Positions 32,399 to 40,519 of a stretch of 64,000 nucleotides of DNA are shown here, in pieces. Source of the DNA: Butyricicoccus pullicaecorum (lineage in GTDB: Bacteria; Bacillota; Clostridia; Oscillospirales; Butyricicoccaceae); contig JAFBIW010000008.1 in assembly GCA_021531865.1 (NCBI GenBank), positions 52,425-116,424 on the forward strand. The letters are read 5' to 3'. The position numbers and the translations under genes are program-made. Under the pieces are notes generated by a model. It was not told the origin of the DNA, did not search any database, and saw only the letters and a list, made by a program, of their open reading frames with translations. Within the stretch, counting starts at the first letter, position 1. Each line of letters starts with the position of its first letter.

Positions 32399-33570
32399 CA
32401 AATTTTCTGATTCACCGGTTCATCCGCAATGCGGACAATGTGAAGGACAGCCGGGTGCGTGAGGCCTACGGCGTGCTTTCGGGCGCGGTCGGTCTGGCGT
32501 GCAACCTGGTGCTGTTCGCGGCCAAGCTCGGAATCGGGCTGGCCTCGGGCGCGATCTCGATCGCGGCGGACGCGGTCAACAACCTGTCGGACGGCCTGTC
32601 CTCGCTCATCTCGATCGTGGGCTTCAAGCTGTCGAGCCGCAAGCCGGACGCGCAGCATCCCTTCGGCTATGGCCGCACCGAGTACATCGCGGGGCTGATC
32701 GTCTCGCTCATCATCTGCATGGTGGGCTTTGAGTTTCTGAAAACCTCGATCGACCGCATCCTCCACCCGTCGCCCGTCGCGTTTTCGGCGGTGACGGTTC
32801 TGGTGCTGGCGCTGACGATGGCGGTCAAGCTGTGGATGGGCGTGTTCAACCAGCGCATCGGCACGCTGATCGACTCGCCCACCCTGATGGCGGCCAGGCA
32901 GGACAGCTTAAATGACGTCGTAACGACCGGCGTCGTCCTGCTGGGCATGGTCGCGGGGCGGTTCACCACCCTGCCGGTGGACGGCATGGTGGGCGTGCTC
33001 GTCGCCCTGTTCATCCTGTGGGCGGGCTTCGGCATCGCGCGCGACACCCTCAGCCCGCTGATCGGTCAGGCGGGCGACCCGCAGATCGCGGCGCAGATCG
33101 AGCGGGTGGTCTGCGGCTGTCCGGGCATCGTGGGCGTGCACGACCTGATCGTGCATAACTACGGCGTGGGCAAGTCGCTGGCCTCCCTGCACGCCGAGGT
33201 GCCCGACACGGCGGATATCGTCGCGGTGCACGAGCTGATCGACGAGGCCGAGCGGCTGGTCTGGGAGAAGACCGGCGTTTACACCGTCATCCACATGGAC
33301 CCGATCACGGTGGGCAACCCGCGCATCGACGGGATGCGGGAGACGGTCACCGACATTCTGGGCAAGCTCGACGAGCGGCTGAGTATGCACGATTTCCGGG
33401 TCGTCGAGGGCGAACGGCAGATCAATCTGATCTTCGACATCCTCGTCCCGTTTGACTACGACAGCGAGCAGACGCAGGAGCTGCTGGCGCAGATCCGCAC
33501 GGCGCTCCGCGCGCGCGACAAGCGGTATTGCGCGGTCATGACGGTTGACCGGAACATGATAGGAACCTGA
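32395..33570 (+). CDS. Cation diffusion facilitator family transporter
   Basis: 391-residue CDF exporter (Zn2+/Mn2+/Fe2+-type proton antiporter). Six membrane helices in the first 210 residues; metal site residues in AISIAADAVNNLSDGLSSL (helix 2; Asp, Asn and Asp) and AARQDSLNDVVTT (helix 5). The D-x3-D-type pattern with Asn/Asp suggests Mn/Fe rather than strict Zn selectivity, which is inference. The C-terminal ferredoxin-like domain (YGVGKSLASLHAEVPDTADI) is followed by an extra ~90-residue extension with a second HDF...INLIFDILVP repeat. Coupled to DUF1294 by a 4-bp overlap. Confidence 0.92.
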   Translation: MTNFLIHRFIRNADNVKDSRVREAYGVLSGAVGLACNLVLFAAKLGIGLASGAISIAADAVNNLSDGLSSLISIVGFKLSSRKPDAQHPFGYGRTEYIAGLIVSLIICMVGFEFLKTSIDRILHPSPVAFSAVTVLVLALTMAVKLWMGVFNQRIGTLIDSPTLMAARQDSLNDVVTTGVVLLGMVAGRFTTLPVDGMVGVLVALFILWAGFGIARDTLSPLIGQAGDPQIAAQIERVVCGCPGIVGVHDLIVHNYGVGKSLASLHAEVPDTADIVAVHELIDEAERLVWEKTGVYTVIHMDPITVGNPRIDGMRETVTDILGKLDERLSMHDFRVVEGERQINLIFDILVPFDYDSEQTQELLAQIRTALRARDKRYCAVMTVDRNMIGT

Positions 33571-33735
33571 TAGGGGGTATCCAATTCCCTCGCGAATGAA
33601 TATGCCACCGGCATATTCATTGCCCGATGCTCGAAAATCGCATCGGGCCGCTCAACTCGCCAGCGTGCGCCCAAGGCGCATTGAAAAGACGCTGGCTCGT
33701 CCCCCTATCTACAAAAAAGTTCCTATTGGAATTCT
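33571..33735 (+). repeat. Dispersed hairpin repeat, long copy with three-hairpin insert
   Basis: AGGGGGTATCCAAT (33572-33585) and TACAAAAAAGTTCCT (33710-33724) match the copy at 37644-37682 exactly, but here they are 124 bp apart. The insert carries three strong hairpins: AATGAATATGCC/GGCATATTCATT (33595-33621), GCCCGATGC/GCATCGGGC (33622-33648) and GCCAGCGT/ACGCTGGC (33659-33696). GATAGGGGG and CCCCCTATC form terminal inverted arms. Confidence 0.65.
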
Positions 33736-33770
33736 TTTTCGTCGATTTACAGATTTTGGAGGTAACAATT

Positions 33771-35054
33771 ATGCTGCTCATCAAAAACGCGCAGGTGCTC
33801 GATCCCTACACCCGTCTGGACGGGCGGCGGGACATTCTGATCGGCGACGACGGCGTGATTCGCGCGGTCGAGCGCGAGCTTTCGGCCGAGGGCGCGGCGG
33901 TCTATGACGCGGCCGGGCGCACGGTTGCACCCGGTCTGATCGACACCCACGTTCATTTCCGTGACCCGGGGCAGACCCAGAAGGAGGATGTGCGCACCGG
34001 TATGCGGGCGGCGGCCGCGGGCGGCTTCACGACGGTCGTGTGCATGGCCAACACCCTGCCGACCTGTGACAATGAGGAAACGCTGCGCTATGTGCAGGCG
34101 CAGGCGCACGCGGCGGGGGATTTCGTGAACGTCCGGCAGGCCTGCGCGATCACCAGGGGGCTGAAGGGACAGGAGCTGACCGACTTTGCCGCCCTGCTGG
34201 CGGCGGGTGCGCCCGGCTTCACCGACGACGGCGTCAACCTGACCGACGCGTCCCTCTGTCTGCGTGCGATGGAGGAAGCCGTCCGGCAGGACACCCTGCT
34301 TTCCTTCCACGAGGAGGACAAGTCGCTCGTCTTTTCGCCCGGCGTCAACGCAGGCTCGGCGGCCGCGCGGCAGCTCGGCCTGCCCGGCGCCCATCCGTCG
34401 TCCGAGGAAGCCATGGTCGCGCGGGACATCGCGCTGGCGCTGCGCACGGGCGCACGGGTGGTCTTCCAGCACATTTCGAGCGGGCGCACGATCGACCTCA
34501 TCCGGGCGGGCAAGGCGCTGGGCGCACGCATCTACTGCGAGGTCACACCCCACCACCTCTCGCTGACCGAGGACGCGGTGCTGACCCACGGCACCTACGC
34601 CCGCATGAACCCGCCTCTGCGCACTGAGGCCGACCGCGAGGCGCTGATCGCCGGACTGATCGACGGCACGGTCGACCTCATCGCGACCGACCACGCTCCC
34701 CACACGGCGGAGGAAAAGGCGCGTCCCTTCGACAAGGCGCCCTCGGGCATCACCGGGCTGGAGACCGCCTTTTCGGTCTGCAACACCTTCCTCGTCCAGA
34801 CCGGCCGCCTGTCCAAGCTGGCGCTGCTCGAGAAGATGTCCAAAAACCCGGCCGAAATTTACGGCTTCGCGGGCAAGGCCATCGTCCCGGGCAACCGCGC
34901 CGAGCTGGCCGTGCTCGACTGGGACTGCGAGAAGGTATACAAAACGTATTATTCCAAGGGAATCAACACACCGTATACCGGAATGCCCCTGACCGGTGCG
35001 CCGGTCTGCACGATCATGGGCGACCGGGTGGTCATACCCGGGGACGAATTCTGA
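33771..35054 (+). CDS. pyrC: Dihydroorotase
   Basis: 427-residue class I dihydroorotase converting carbamoyl-aspartate to dihydroorotate in pyrimidine synthesis. Zinc ligands and catalytic residues are in GLIDTHVHFRDPG (HxH), FHEED (the third block), FQHISSGRTI, EVTPHHLSL and IATDHAPHTAEEK (catalytic Asp). ATG 33771 follows TTGGAGGTAAC. No other pyr gene is adjacent and no PyrR-type attenuator was recognised; instead the dispersed hairpin repeat lies directly upstream. Confidence 0.96.
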   Translation: MLLIKNAQVLDPYTRLDGRRDILIGDDGVIRAVERELSAEGAAVYDAAGRTVAPGLIDTHVHFRDPGQTQKEDVRTGMRAAAAGGFTTVVCMANTLPTCDNEETLRYVQAQAHAAGDFVNVRQACAITRGLKGQELTDFAALLAAGAPGFTDDGVNLTDASLCLRAMEEAVRQDTLLSFHEEDKSLVFSPGVNAGSAAARQLGLPGAHPSSEEAMVARDIALALRTGARVVFQHISSGRTIDLIRAGKALGARIYCEVTPHHLSLTEDAVLTHGTYARMNPPLRTEADREALIAGLIDGTVDLIATDHAPHTAEEKARPFDKAPSGITGLETAFSVCNTFLVQTGRLSKLALLEKMSKNPAEIYGFAGKAIVPGNRAELAVLDWDCEKVYKTYYSKGINTPYTGMPLTGAPVCTIMGDRVVIPGDEF

Positions 35055-35145
35055 AAACTTTGTGAATTTCATCGAATCTGAATTGATTTCCGGGCGAAAT
35101 TCCTGTAAAATTAGGATAGAGTGTAATTCGCAAGGGGGAGAACGC

Positions 35146-35787
35146 ATGCCTACCAAAAAGACGGGTCATCCCGTAAAGAAAACCAAGAAGCAGATCGCCA
35201 TGCAGCGCCAGCTCACCGTGCTGGGCGTAGTCGTCGTGATTTTCCTGATCATCTTCGGCGCGGGCGCGATTTGGGGGAAGAGCCGCGCATCCGCGGTCAA
35301 GCCCGAGAAGATCGCTGAGGCGCTCAAGGGTGCGGGTCAGCTCGCCGCGGTTGAGTACAGCTACACCGCCATGCCCCATTATTCCGACCAGAACGAGTTC
35401 TACGGCTGGAGCGACGCCGCCAGCGTGGGCACGTTCACGATCTCGTACAACGGCGCGATCAAGTTCTATTCGGATACCTCCAACCTGACGAAGGAAAAGG
35501 TCAAGATCGAGGGCAAGAAGGTCACCGTCACCATCCCGCAGGTCACCGTGGGCAGCCACGAGATCGACGAATCCAGCGTCTCGGTCTTCGATACCGACGA
35601 CAAGGATTTCCGCGCCATCTCGCTGACCGACTTCAGCGGCTTCTGCGCCGACCGCAAGGAGGCTGACGTCAATACCGCCGCCGAGCGCGGCGTCATCACC
35701 GACGCGCAGACCAAGATCACCGACCTCGTCAAGCTGGTCGTCGGCCAGATGGGCAAGTTCGATTCGGTCGAGGTCGCGTTTGAATAA
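35146..35787 (+). CDS. DUF4230 family membrane-anchored protein
   Basis: 213 residues; ATG 35146 with AGGGGGAG upstream. A basic N-terminus (KKTGHPVKKTKKQ) precedes one membrane helix (about 24-43, VLGVVVVIFLIIFGAGAIWG); the rest would be extracytoplasmic. LAAVEYSYTAM, FTISYNGAIKFYSDTSNLTKEKVK and KKVTVTIPQVTVGSHEID match DUF4230, a family of unknown function common in gut Clostridia and Bacteroidia. Ends in a terminator; separate from pyrC by 91 bp. Confidence 0.85.
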   Translation: MPTKKTGHPVKKTKKQIAMQRQLTVLGVVVVIFLIIFGAGAIWGKSRASAVKPEKIAEALKGAGQLAAVEYSYTAMPHYSDQNEFYGWSDAASVGTFTISYNGAIKFYSDTSNLTKEKVKIEGKKVTVTIPQVTVGSHEIDESSVSVFDTDDKDFRAISLTDFSGFCADRKEADVNTAAERGVITDAQTKITDLVKLVVGQMGKFDSVEVAFE

Positions 35788-35811
35788 GCCGCGATTTTTC
35801 CGGAAAACCAG

Positions 35812-35840
35812 ACCGCACGGCACGTTCCGTGCGGTTTTTT
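35812..35840 (+). terminator. Terminator of the DUF4230 gene
   Basis: ACCGCACGG CACGTT CCGTGCGGT TTTTT. Confidence 0.9.
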
Positions 35841-35871
35841 CCTGTTTTGACAGAATTTTTTGCGGTTTCGC

Positions 35872-35900
35872 TTGACGGCACACCGGTTTTGTGATAACCT
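35872..35900 (+). promoter_or_regulatory. Promoter of the glycine riboswitch-symporter unit
   Basis: TTGACG (35872-35877), 17-bp spacer, TAACCT (35895-35900). Confidence 0.7.
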
Positions 35901-35935
35901 GTTCTCATAAATTCAATACCGACAAACGAAGTTTT

Positions 35936-36106
35936 TAGGAAAAAGCGCGTGCGCTTACCGACGGAGTAAAACTCTCAGGTGTCCGGCCAGACCGGATAAG
36001 GACTATAAACGGATGTGGCTCTGGAGAAGCTCAGAAATTGAGTGCCGAAGGTGCAAGGCGATGGGGCAGGCCCCGCCGCTAATCTCTCAGGCAAAAGGAC
36101 AGAGTT
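35936..36106 (+). promoter_or_regulatory. Tandem glycine riboswitch
   Basis: Two glycine aptamers in a row. The first (about 35936-36004) has the ACCGACGGAGTAAAACTCTCAGGT core and GATAAGGAC end; the second (about 36010-36106) has GGCTCTGGAGAAG, GTGCCGAAGGTGCAAGGCG and CCGCTAATCTCTCAGGCAAAAGGACAGAG. These are the conserved parts of the gcvT (RF00504) element. A weak-to-moderate hairpin with a T-run (36195-36247) before the symporter start is the probable expression platform. Confidence 0.92.
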
Positions 36107-36194
36107 GGAAAACACGGATGGATCTTGTATTTTTCCCGCGTCAATCGGGACGCGGCCGCAGGGGACGTCCGGCGTTTCTCCTGCGAAAAACAGA

Positions 36195-36247
36195 GCGAGG
36201 CGAACCCGATTGCAGAGACGGGTGCGGTTTCGCTTTTTCTTTTTTTC
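36195..36247 (+). terminator. Expression-platform terminator of the glycine riboswitch
   Basis: GCGA...ACCCG / CGGGT...TTTCGC imperfect stem, then CTTTTTCTTTTTTTC. Location between aptamers and coding region fits transcriptional control. Confidence 0.65.
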
Positions 36248-36288
36248 TTGCGTTTGATCGGGGTAAAAAAGGAAGGGTAACATTAAAA

Positions 36289-37638
36289 ATGGACATGGAT
36301 TTGCTTGCTCAATGGGTGGACAAGGTCAGCGGCTTTGTCTGGAACAACCTGCTGCTCTATCTGCTCGTCGCCACCGGCGTGCTCTTCACGATCCGCACCG
36401 GCTTCATTCAGATCCGCAAGTTTGTCCCGGGCATGAAGCGGCTGTTCGGCTCGATCAACTTAAACGGCGAGAAGGCCGGTCATGACGGCATGAGCTCCTT
36501 CCAGGCGCTCACGACCGCCATCGCCGCACAGGTCGGCACGGGCAACATCACCGGCTGCGCGACCGCGCTGGCCTCGGGCGGCCCGGGCGCGATTTTCTGG
36601 ATGTGGCTGTCCGCCTTCTTCGGCATGTCGACCATCTACGGCGAGGCCGTGCTGGCGCAGAAGTACAAGACGGTCGGCGCGGACGGCAGCGTCACCGGCG
36701 GCCCGATTTATTACATCAAGGCGCGCTTCCCGGGCGCGTTCGGCAAGTTCCTCGCGGGCTTCTTCTCGCTGGCGATCATCTTCGCGCTGGGCTTCACCGG
36801 CAATATGGTGCAGTCGAACTCGATTGGTGACGCCTTCCACAACGCCTTCGGCGTCGATCCCCGCATCGTGGGCGTGGTCGTTGCGATCATCGCGGCCTTC
36901 ATCTTCCTCGGCGGCGTCAAGCGCATCGCCTCCTTCACCGAGAAGGTCGTCCCCATGATGGCGCTGTTCTACATCATCGGCTGTGTCATCATCCTGTGCA
37001 TCAACCACGCGGCCCTGCTGGAGTCCCTCAAGCTCATCTTCGTCTGCGCGTTCAAGCCCGAGGCGTTCGCGGGCGGCGTGCTCGGCGTGACCGTCAAGGA
37101 AGCCATGCGCTACGGCGTCGCGCGCGGCCTGTTCTCGAACGAGGCCGGTATGGGCTCGACCCCGCACGCGCACGCGCTGGCCAAGGTCGATCGGCCGCAG
37201 GATCAGGGCGTCATCGCCATGATGGGCGTTTTCATCGACACCTTCATCATCCTGACCCTGACCGCCCTCGTCATCCTGACCTCGGGCGCGCTGTCGACCG
37301 GCGAGAGCGGCTCGACGCTGGCGCAGCACGCGTTCAGTCAGGCCTTCGGCTCCTTCGGCTCGATCTTCATCGCCATCTGTATGCTGTTCTTCGCCTTCTC
37401 CACCATCATCGGCTGGTATTTCTTCGGTGAGGTCAACGTCAAGGCGCTGTTCGGCCAGAAGGCGACCCGGATCTACGCGCTGATCGTCGTTCTGTTCGTC
37501 ATGCTGGGCGCGGGTCTTAAGGTCAGCCTGGTCTGGAACCTGTCCGACCTGTTCAACGGCCTGATGGTCTTCCCCAACCTCATCGCCCTCATCGCCCTGA
37601 GCGGCGTTGTCGCCAAGGCGGCCAGAGAAGACAAATAA
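36289..37638 (+). CDS. Sodium:alanine/glycine symporter (AGCS family)
   Basis: 449-residue membrane protein with about 11 helices that would import glycine or alanine with Na+. Family motifs: NNLLLYLLVATGVLFTIRTG at the start, ALTTAIAAQVGTGNITGCAT (the AGCS signature), SAFFGMSTIYGEAVLAQKY, and GLFSNEAGMGSTPHAHALA. ATG 36289 with GGAAGGG upstream. The glycine riboswitch directly upstream supports glycine as a substrate; in published cases riboswitches before AGCS genes have acted as OFF switches, but the direction here is not shown by the sequence. Confidence 0.94.
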   Translation: MDMDLLAQWVDKVSGFVWNNLLLYLLVATGVLFTIRTGFIQIRKFVPGMKRLFGSINLNGEKAGHDGMSSFQALTTAIAAQVGTGNITGCATALASGGPGAIFWMWLSAFFGMSTIYGEAVLAQKYKTVGADGSVTGGPIYYIKARFPGAFGKFLAGFFSLAIIFALGFTGNMVQSNSIGDAFHNAFGVDPRIVGVVVAIIAAFIFLGGVKRIASFTEKVVPMMALFYIIGCVIILCINHAALLESLKLIFVCAFKPEAFAGGVLGVTVKEAMRYGVARGLFSNEAGMGSTPHAHALAKVDRPQDQGVIAMMGVFIDTFIILTLTALVILTSGALSTGESGSTLAQHAFSQAFGSFGSIFIAICMLFFAFSTIIGWYFFGEVNVKALFGQKATRIYALIVVLFVMLGAGLKVSLVWNLSDLFNGLMVFPNLIALIALSGVVAKAAREDK

Positions 37639-37643
37639 CTTCC

Positions 37644-37703
37644 AGGGGGTATCCAATACCCCCTAGATACAAAAAAGTTCCTGCGGGCACTCGAAACTTT
37701 TTT
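37644..37703 (+). repeat. Dispersed hairpin repeat, short copy, with terminator
   Basis: Perfect hairpin AGGGGGTAT CCA ATACCCCCT (37644-37664), then TACAAAAAAGTTCCT shared with 33710-33724. AAAAAAGTT (37671-37679) pairs with AACTTTTTT (37695-37703) and may terminate the symporter transcript. Confidence 0.65.
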
Positions 37704-38002
37704 GACGGCCCAGGCCGCCTTCTCTTGGCCTGACGGCCAATTCACCTTGTACCCCCGGAATCGCGCCGACGCGGCGCTGGGGTCGGGGTAAAAAAGCCAG
37801 AGAAGCTCCGGCTTTTTTGAAATAGAATGTCGCTTCGCTCCCAATGGAAGTGTTCCGCATACTTTTCAGAAGACTTGACCGTCCCTCGCTTCGGGGGACG
37901 GTTTTTCTGTCCGGATGCCAAAAGGATGCCAAAAATTCACAAATTCGCTGACATCCGACCGGCGGACGGGTGTATGATGGAGGGGTAAGGAGGGTGACAT
38001 AT
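37704..38002 (+). other. Gene-free stretch with two further terminators
   Basis: Between the symporter and the GH18 gene nothing codes. AAAAAAGCC / GGCTTTTTT (37789-37818) and ACCGTCCC / GGGACGGT plus T-run (37878-37906) are terminator-type hairpins. The GH18 promoter is probably a TATGAT-type -10 near 37973. Confidence 0.5.
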
Positions 38003-39634
38003 ATGAAAGGAAAGAAATTGGTACGCGCCGCGCTGGCGGCGGCGGCGCTGACGGCCGGCCTGACGGCAATGGCCGGGGCGGCCTATACCGACGTGCCCGC
38101 GTCCGGCTGGGCGGCCGAGGCAGTCGCGCAGGCGACCGAGACCGGGATCATGCAGGGCGTGGGGAACGGACAGTTCGGCATGGGCAGGAGCCTGACGCGG
38201 GCGGAGTTCGTCACCATGCTCGACCGGCTGATGGGCTGGGAGCTGACCGTACCCGCCGCGGCAAGCTTTTCGGACGTCGCCCCGTCGGCGTGGTACTATG
38301 ACGAGGTCGAGACCGCCCGGGCGCACGGCGCGGTGACCGAAACGGGCGCGTTCCGCCCGAACGCGGCGATCACCCGGCAGGAGATGGCCGTCATGCTGGT
38401 GGACGCGCTGGGCTATCACACCCTGGCCGGGCAGAACAGCGGCCTGTCCATCCCGTTTGCCGACGTGACCGCCGACAAGGGCGCGATTGCGATTGCCTAT
38501 GACTGCGGCATCATCAAGGGCAAGTCGGCGGATACCTTCGACCCGTCGGGCACGGCCAGACGCGAGGAGGCCGCGGCGATGATGATGCGCCTGTACGACC
38601 GGACGCACAGCGAAACCGACTGGCTGCACGGCTTCTACGCGATTTCGTCGTGGAGCCAGCGGGCGCTGGGGGCGGAGATGGACGCGGTCTCGTTCGGCTG
38701 GAGCCGTCTGGAGTGGAAGGACGGTGCGCCCTATCTGAACACGACGGGCGAAAACGGCAATACGTGGCGGGTGCCGGACGGCAGTCAGGACGCGGTCGAT
38801 GCTTTCGCGCAGGCCGGGGTGCCGGCCAATCTGGCCGTGCAGCTGACCGACCAGACCGCCGCGCAGGCCATCCTGCCCGACCCGTCCGCCCGGGCGGAGG
38901 TCGTGCGCCAGCTCACCGCACAGGTCGAATCGGGCGCATACGCGGGCGTGACGGTCGACTTCGAGGGCATGAAGGGCGAAGCGCTGCGGAACGGCCTGAC
39001 CGCCTTCGTGCGCGAGCTGAAGGCCGCGCTGGGGGAGAAGCCGGTCTATGTCTGCGTGTCCCCGGTCATCCGGCGCGGCGGCGCGTACTTCGACGCCTAT
39101 GATTACCGCGCGCTGGGCGACGCGGCCGACAAGGTCATCCTGATGGCGCACGACTACGCGGCGGTCACGATGGATGACGCCTCGATGGCGCGGGGCTTCA
39201 CGACCACCCCGGTCACCCCGTTTGACGAGATTTACTACGCGCTGCGCTGTGTGACCGACCCCGAGACCGGCGTTTCCGATTTGGACAAGCTGGCGCTGGG
39301 CGTGAGCACGAGCGGGACGGCGGGCTGGACGCTGGCGGACGGCCGGGTCACGAACCGGCAGGCCAACCACCCGGCGCAGGAGACGATTTTGAAGCGGCTG
39401 GCCCAGCCCGATACCACGGTCACCTATTCGGAGACCTACCGCAACCCGTACATGGTTTACCTCGATGATTCCGGAAACACGAACGTGCTCTGGTACGAAA
39501 ACGGGCAGAGTGTTTCCGATAAGCTGGCGCTCGCGCGGATGTTCGGCGTGACGGGCGTATCGGTCTGGCGGCTGGGCGCGATCCCGACCGACCCGGCGTG
39601 GAACGTGTGGGAAGCGCTGACCGGGGCGCAATGA
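38003..39634 (+). CDS. SLH-domain glycoside hydrolase family 18 protein
   Basis: 543-residue exported protein; ATG 38003 with TAAGGAGGGTG upstream. Signal peptide 1-26 (KKLVRAALAAAALTAGLTAM, ending AGAA). Three SLH repeats (about 27-200; GQFGMGRSLTRAEFVTMLDR, AFRPNAAITRQEMAVMLVD, TFDPSGTARREEAAAMMMR) anchor it to the wall. Residues about 210-543 form a GH18 barrel with the catalytic strand GVTVDFEG (DxE acid at about 320), MAHDYA and a C-terminal GVSVWRLG. This is the YaaH/SleL-like type that cleaves N-acetylglucosamine bonds in peptidoglycan, often of spores; the spore link is inference. Confidence 0.9.
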   Translation: MKGKKLVRAALAAAALTAGLTAMAGAAYTDVPASGWAAEAVAQATETGIMQGVGNGQFGMGRSLTRAEFVTMLDRLMGWELTVPAAASFSDVAPSAWYYDEVETARAHGAVTETGAFRPNAAITRQEMAVMLVDALGYHTLAGQNSGLSIPFADVTADKGAIAIAYDCGIIKGKSADTFDPSGTARREEAAAMMMRLYDRTHSETDWLHGFYAISSWSQRALGAEMDAVSFGWSRLEWKDGAPYLNTTGENGNTWRVPDGSQDAVDAFAQAGVPANLAVQLTDQTAAQAILPDPSARAEVVRQLTAQVESGAYAGVTVDFEGMKGEALRNGLTAFVRELKAALGEKPVYVCVSPVIRRGGAYFDAYDYRALGDAADKVILMAHDYAAVTMDDASMARGFTTTPVTPFDEIYYALRCVTDPETGVSDLDKLALGVSTSGTAGWTLADGRVTNRQANHPAQETILKRLAQPDTTVTYSETYRNPYMVYLDDSGNTNVLWYENGQSVSDKLALARMFGVTGVSVWRLGAIPTDPAWNVWEALTGAQ

Positions 39635-39722
39635 ACGCTCCCGCACCGATACCTACGCCCCGCCTGGGAACGGCCGCGTGCACCGAGCATCAGAATAAAC
39701 GACAGAAAACCGCCGCGCCGTT

Positions 39723-40247
39723 TTACGGCGCGGTGCGTTTTCCCCCGCCCCGAAGCTGCCGGTTCAGCAGGGCGGCGTGGTGGTGCTCGTCGGTCAGGAT
39801 GCGCTCGATGACCGGCCGGTTGCCGTCGTCGGGCATCAGCTTCAGCAGCGAGCCGTAATCCCGGATGGCCGCCTGCTCGCCCGCGATGGCCTCGCGCAGC
39901 ATCCGGTCGGACTGCTTCAAATGGTGCACAAAGTCGCCCGACCACCAGATCTTGCGGTCGCCCCGGAAGGACAGCAGGCCGGGATCGCCGCCATAGGCCA
40001 GAATGAGCTGGCCGAGCAAACGCAAATGATGCATCTCGACCTGTGAAATGCAGGAAAACAGATTGGAAATTTCATCTTCTCCCTGCATTCCGGTGATCAG
40101 ACTGTTGTAAGCGTATTGACCGATCGCGGTCATCTCGCCGTCCTGTCCGCCGTAGGCGGAAAACAGACGGCGCACGAGCGCCCGGTCGCACCGGCCGGGC
40201 ACGACGGGCGGATAGCTCTGCCGCAGGATATAGCCTTCACAGTTCAT
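39723..40247 (-). CDS. Ferritin-like superfamily protein
   Basis: 174 residues; ATG 40247 with AAAAGGAG upstream. Four-helix pattern with metal-type residues GEMTAIGQYAYNS (Glu), ISQVEMHHLRLLGQ (E-x2-H), AIAGEQAAIRDYGSL (Glu) and LTDEHHHAALLNRQL (E-x2-H). This is the ExxH...ExxH layout of ferritin-like diiron carboxylate proteins related to rubrerythrin and to spore-coat CotJC-like proteins. No rubredoxin domain. Role could be iron or peroxide handling, which is inference. Confidence 0.8.
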   Translation of the reverse strand: MNCEGYILRQSYPPVVPGRCDRALVRRLFSAYGGQDGEMTAIGQYAYNSLITGMQGEDEISNLFSCISQVEMHHLRLLGQLILAYGGDPGLLSFRGDRKIWWSGDFVHHLKQSDRMLREAIAGEQAAIRDYGSLLKLMPDDGNRPVIERILTDEHHHAALLNRQLRGGGKRTAP

Positions 40248-40380
40248 CGTATCACTCCTTTTCCACAGCCTATGCACAGCCCTTCCACAGCGTTCCCCCC
40301 TGTCAACTGGCAAGGCTCTCCCACAATCGCCAAAAAAACAGGCGCAGAATCGGCAATGTGCCAATTTCGGCGGCGCACTC

Positions 40381-40409
40381 TTGACAAGCGCCCCCGGGAG
40401 GGCTATATT
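40381..40409 (+). promoter_or_regulatory. Promoter of nrdD
   Basis: TTGACA (40381-40386), 17-bp spacer, TATATT (40404-40409). A hairpin TTGCACC...CTTGT / ACAAG...GGTGCA (about 40414-40455) begins at the predicted start point and may affect leader folding. Confidence 0.75.
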
Positions 40410-40519
40410 ATTAGTTGCACCGCGCTTGTCCCAATACAAGATATGGTGCACCCTTTGCGGAGACACAACAAAAGATGGAAACATCACAACGATAGATTTG
40501 GAAGGAGTACCCCGGCACT

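Noticed and set aside
40410..40460. NrdR boxes before nrdD.
   Set aside because: ACAAGATATGG is only loosely similar to the NrdR consensus ACACWATATATWGTGT and a second box at the usual spacing is not seen; described only as a hairpin.
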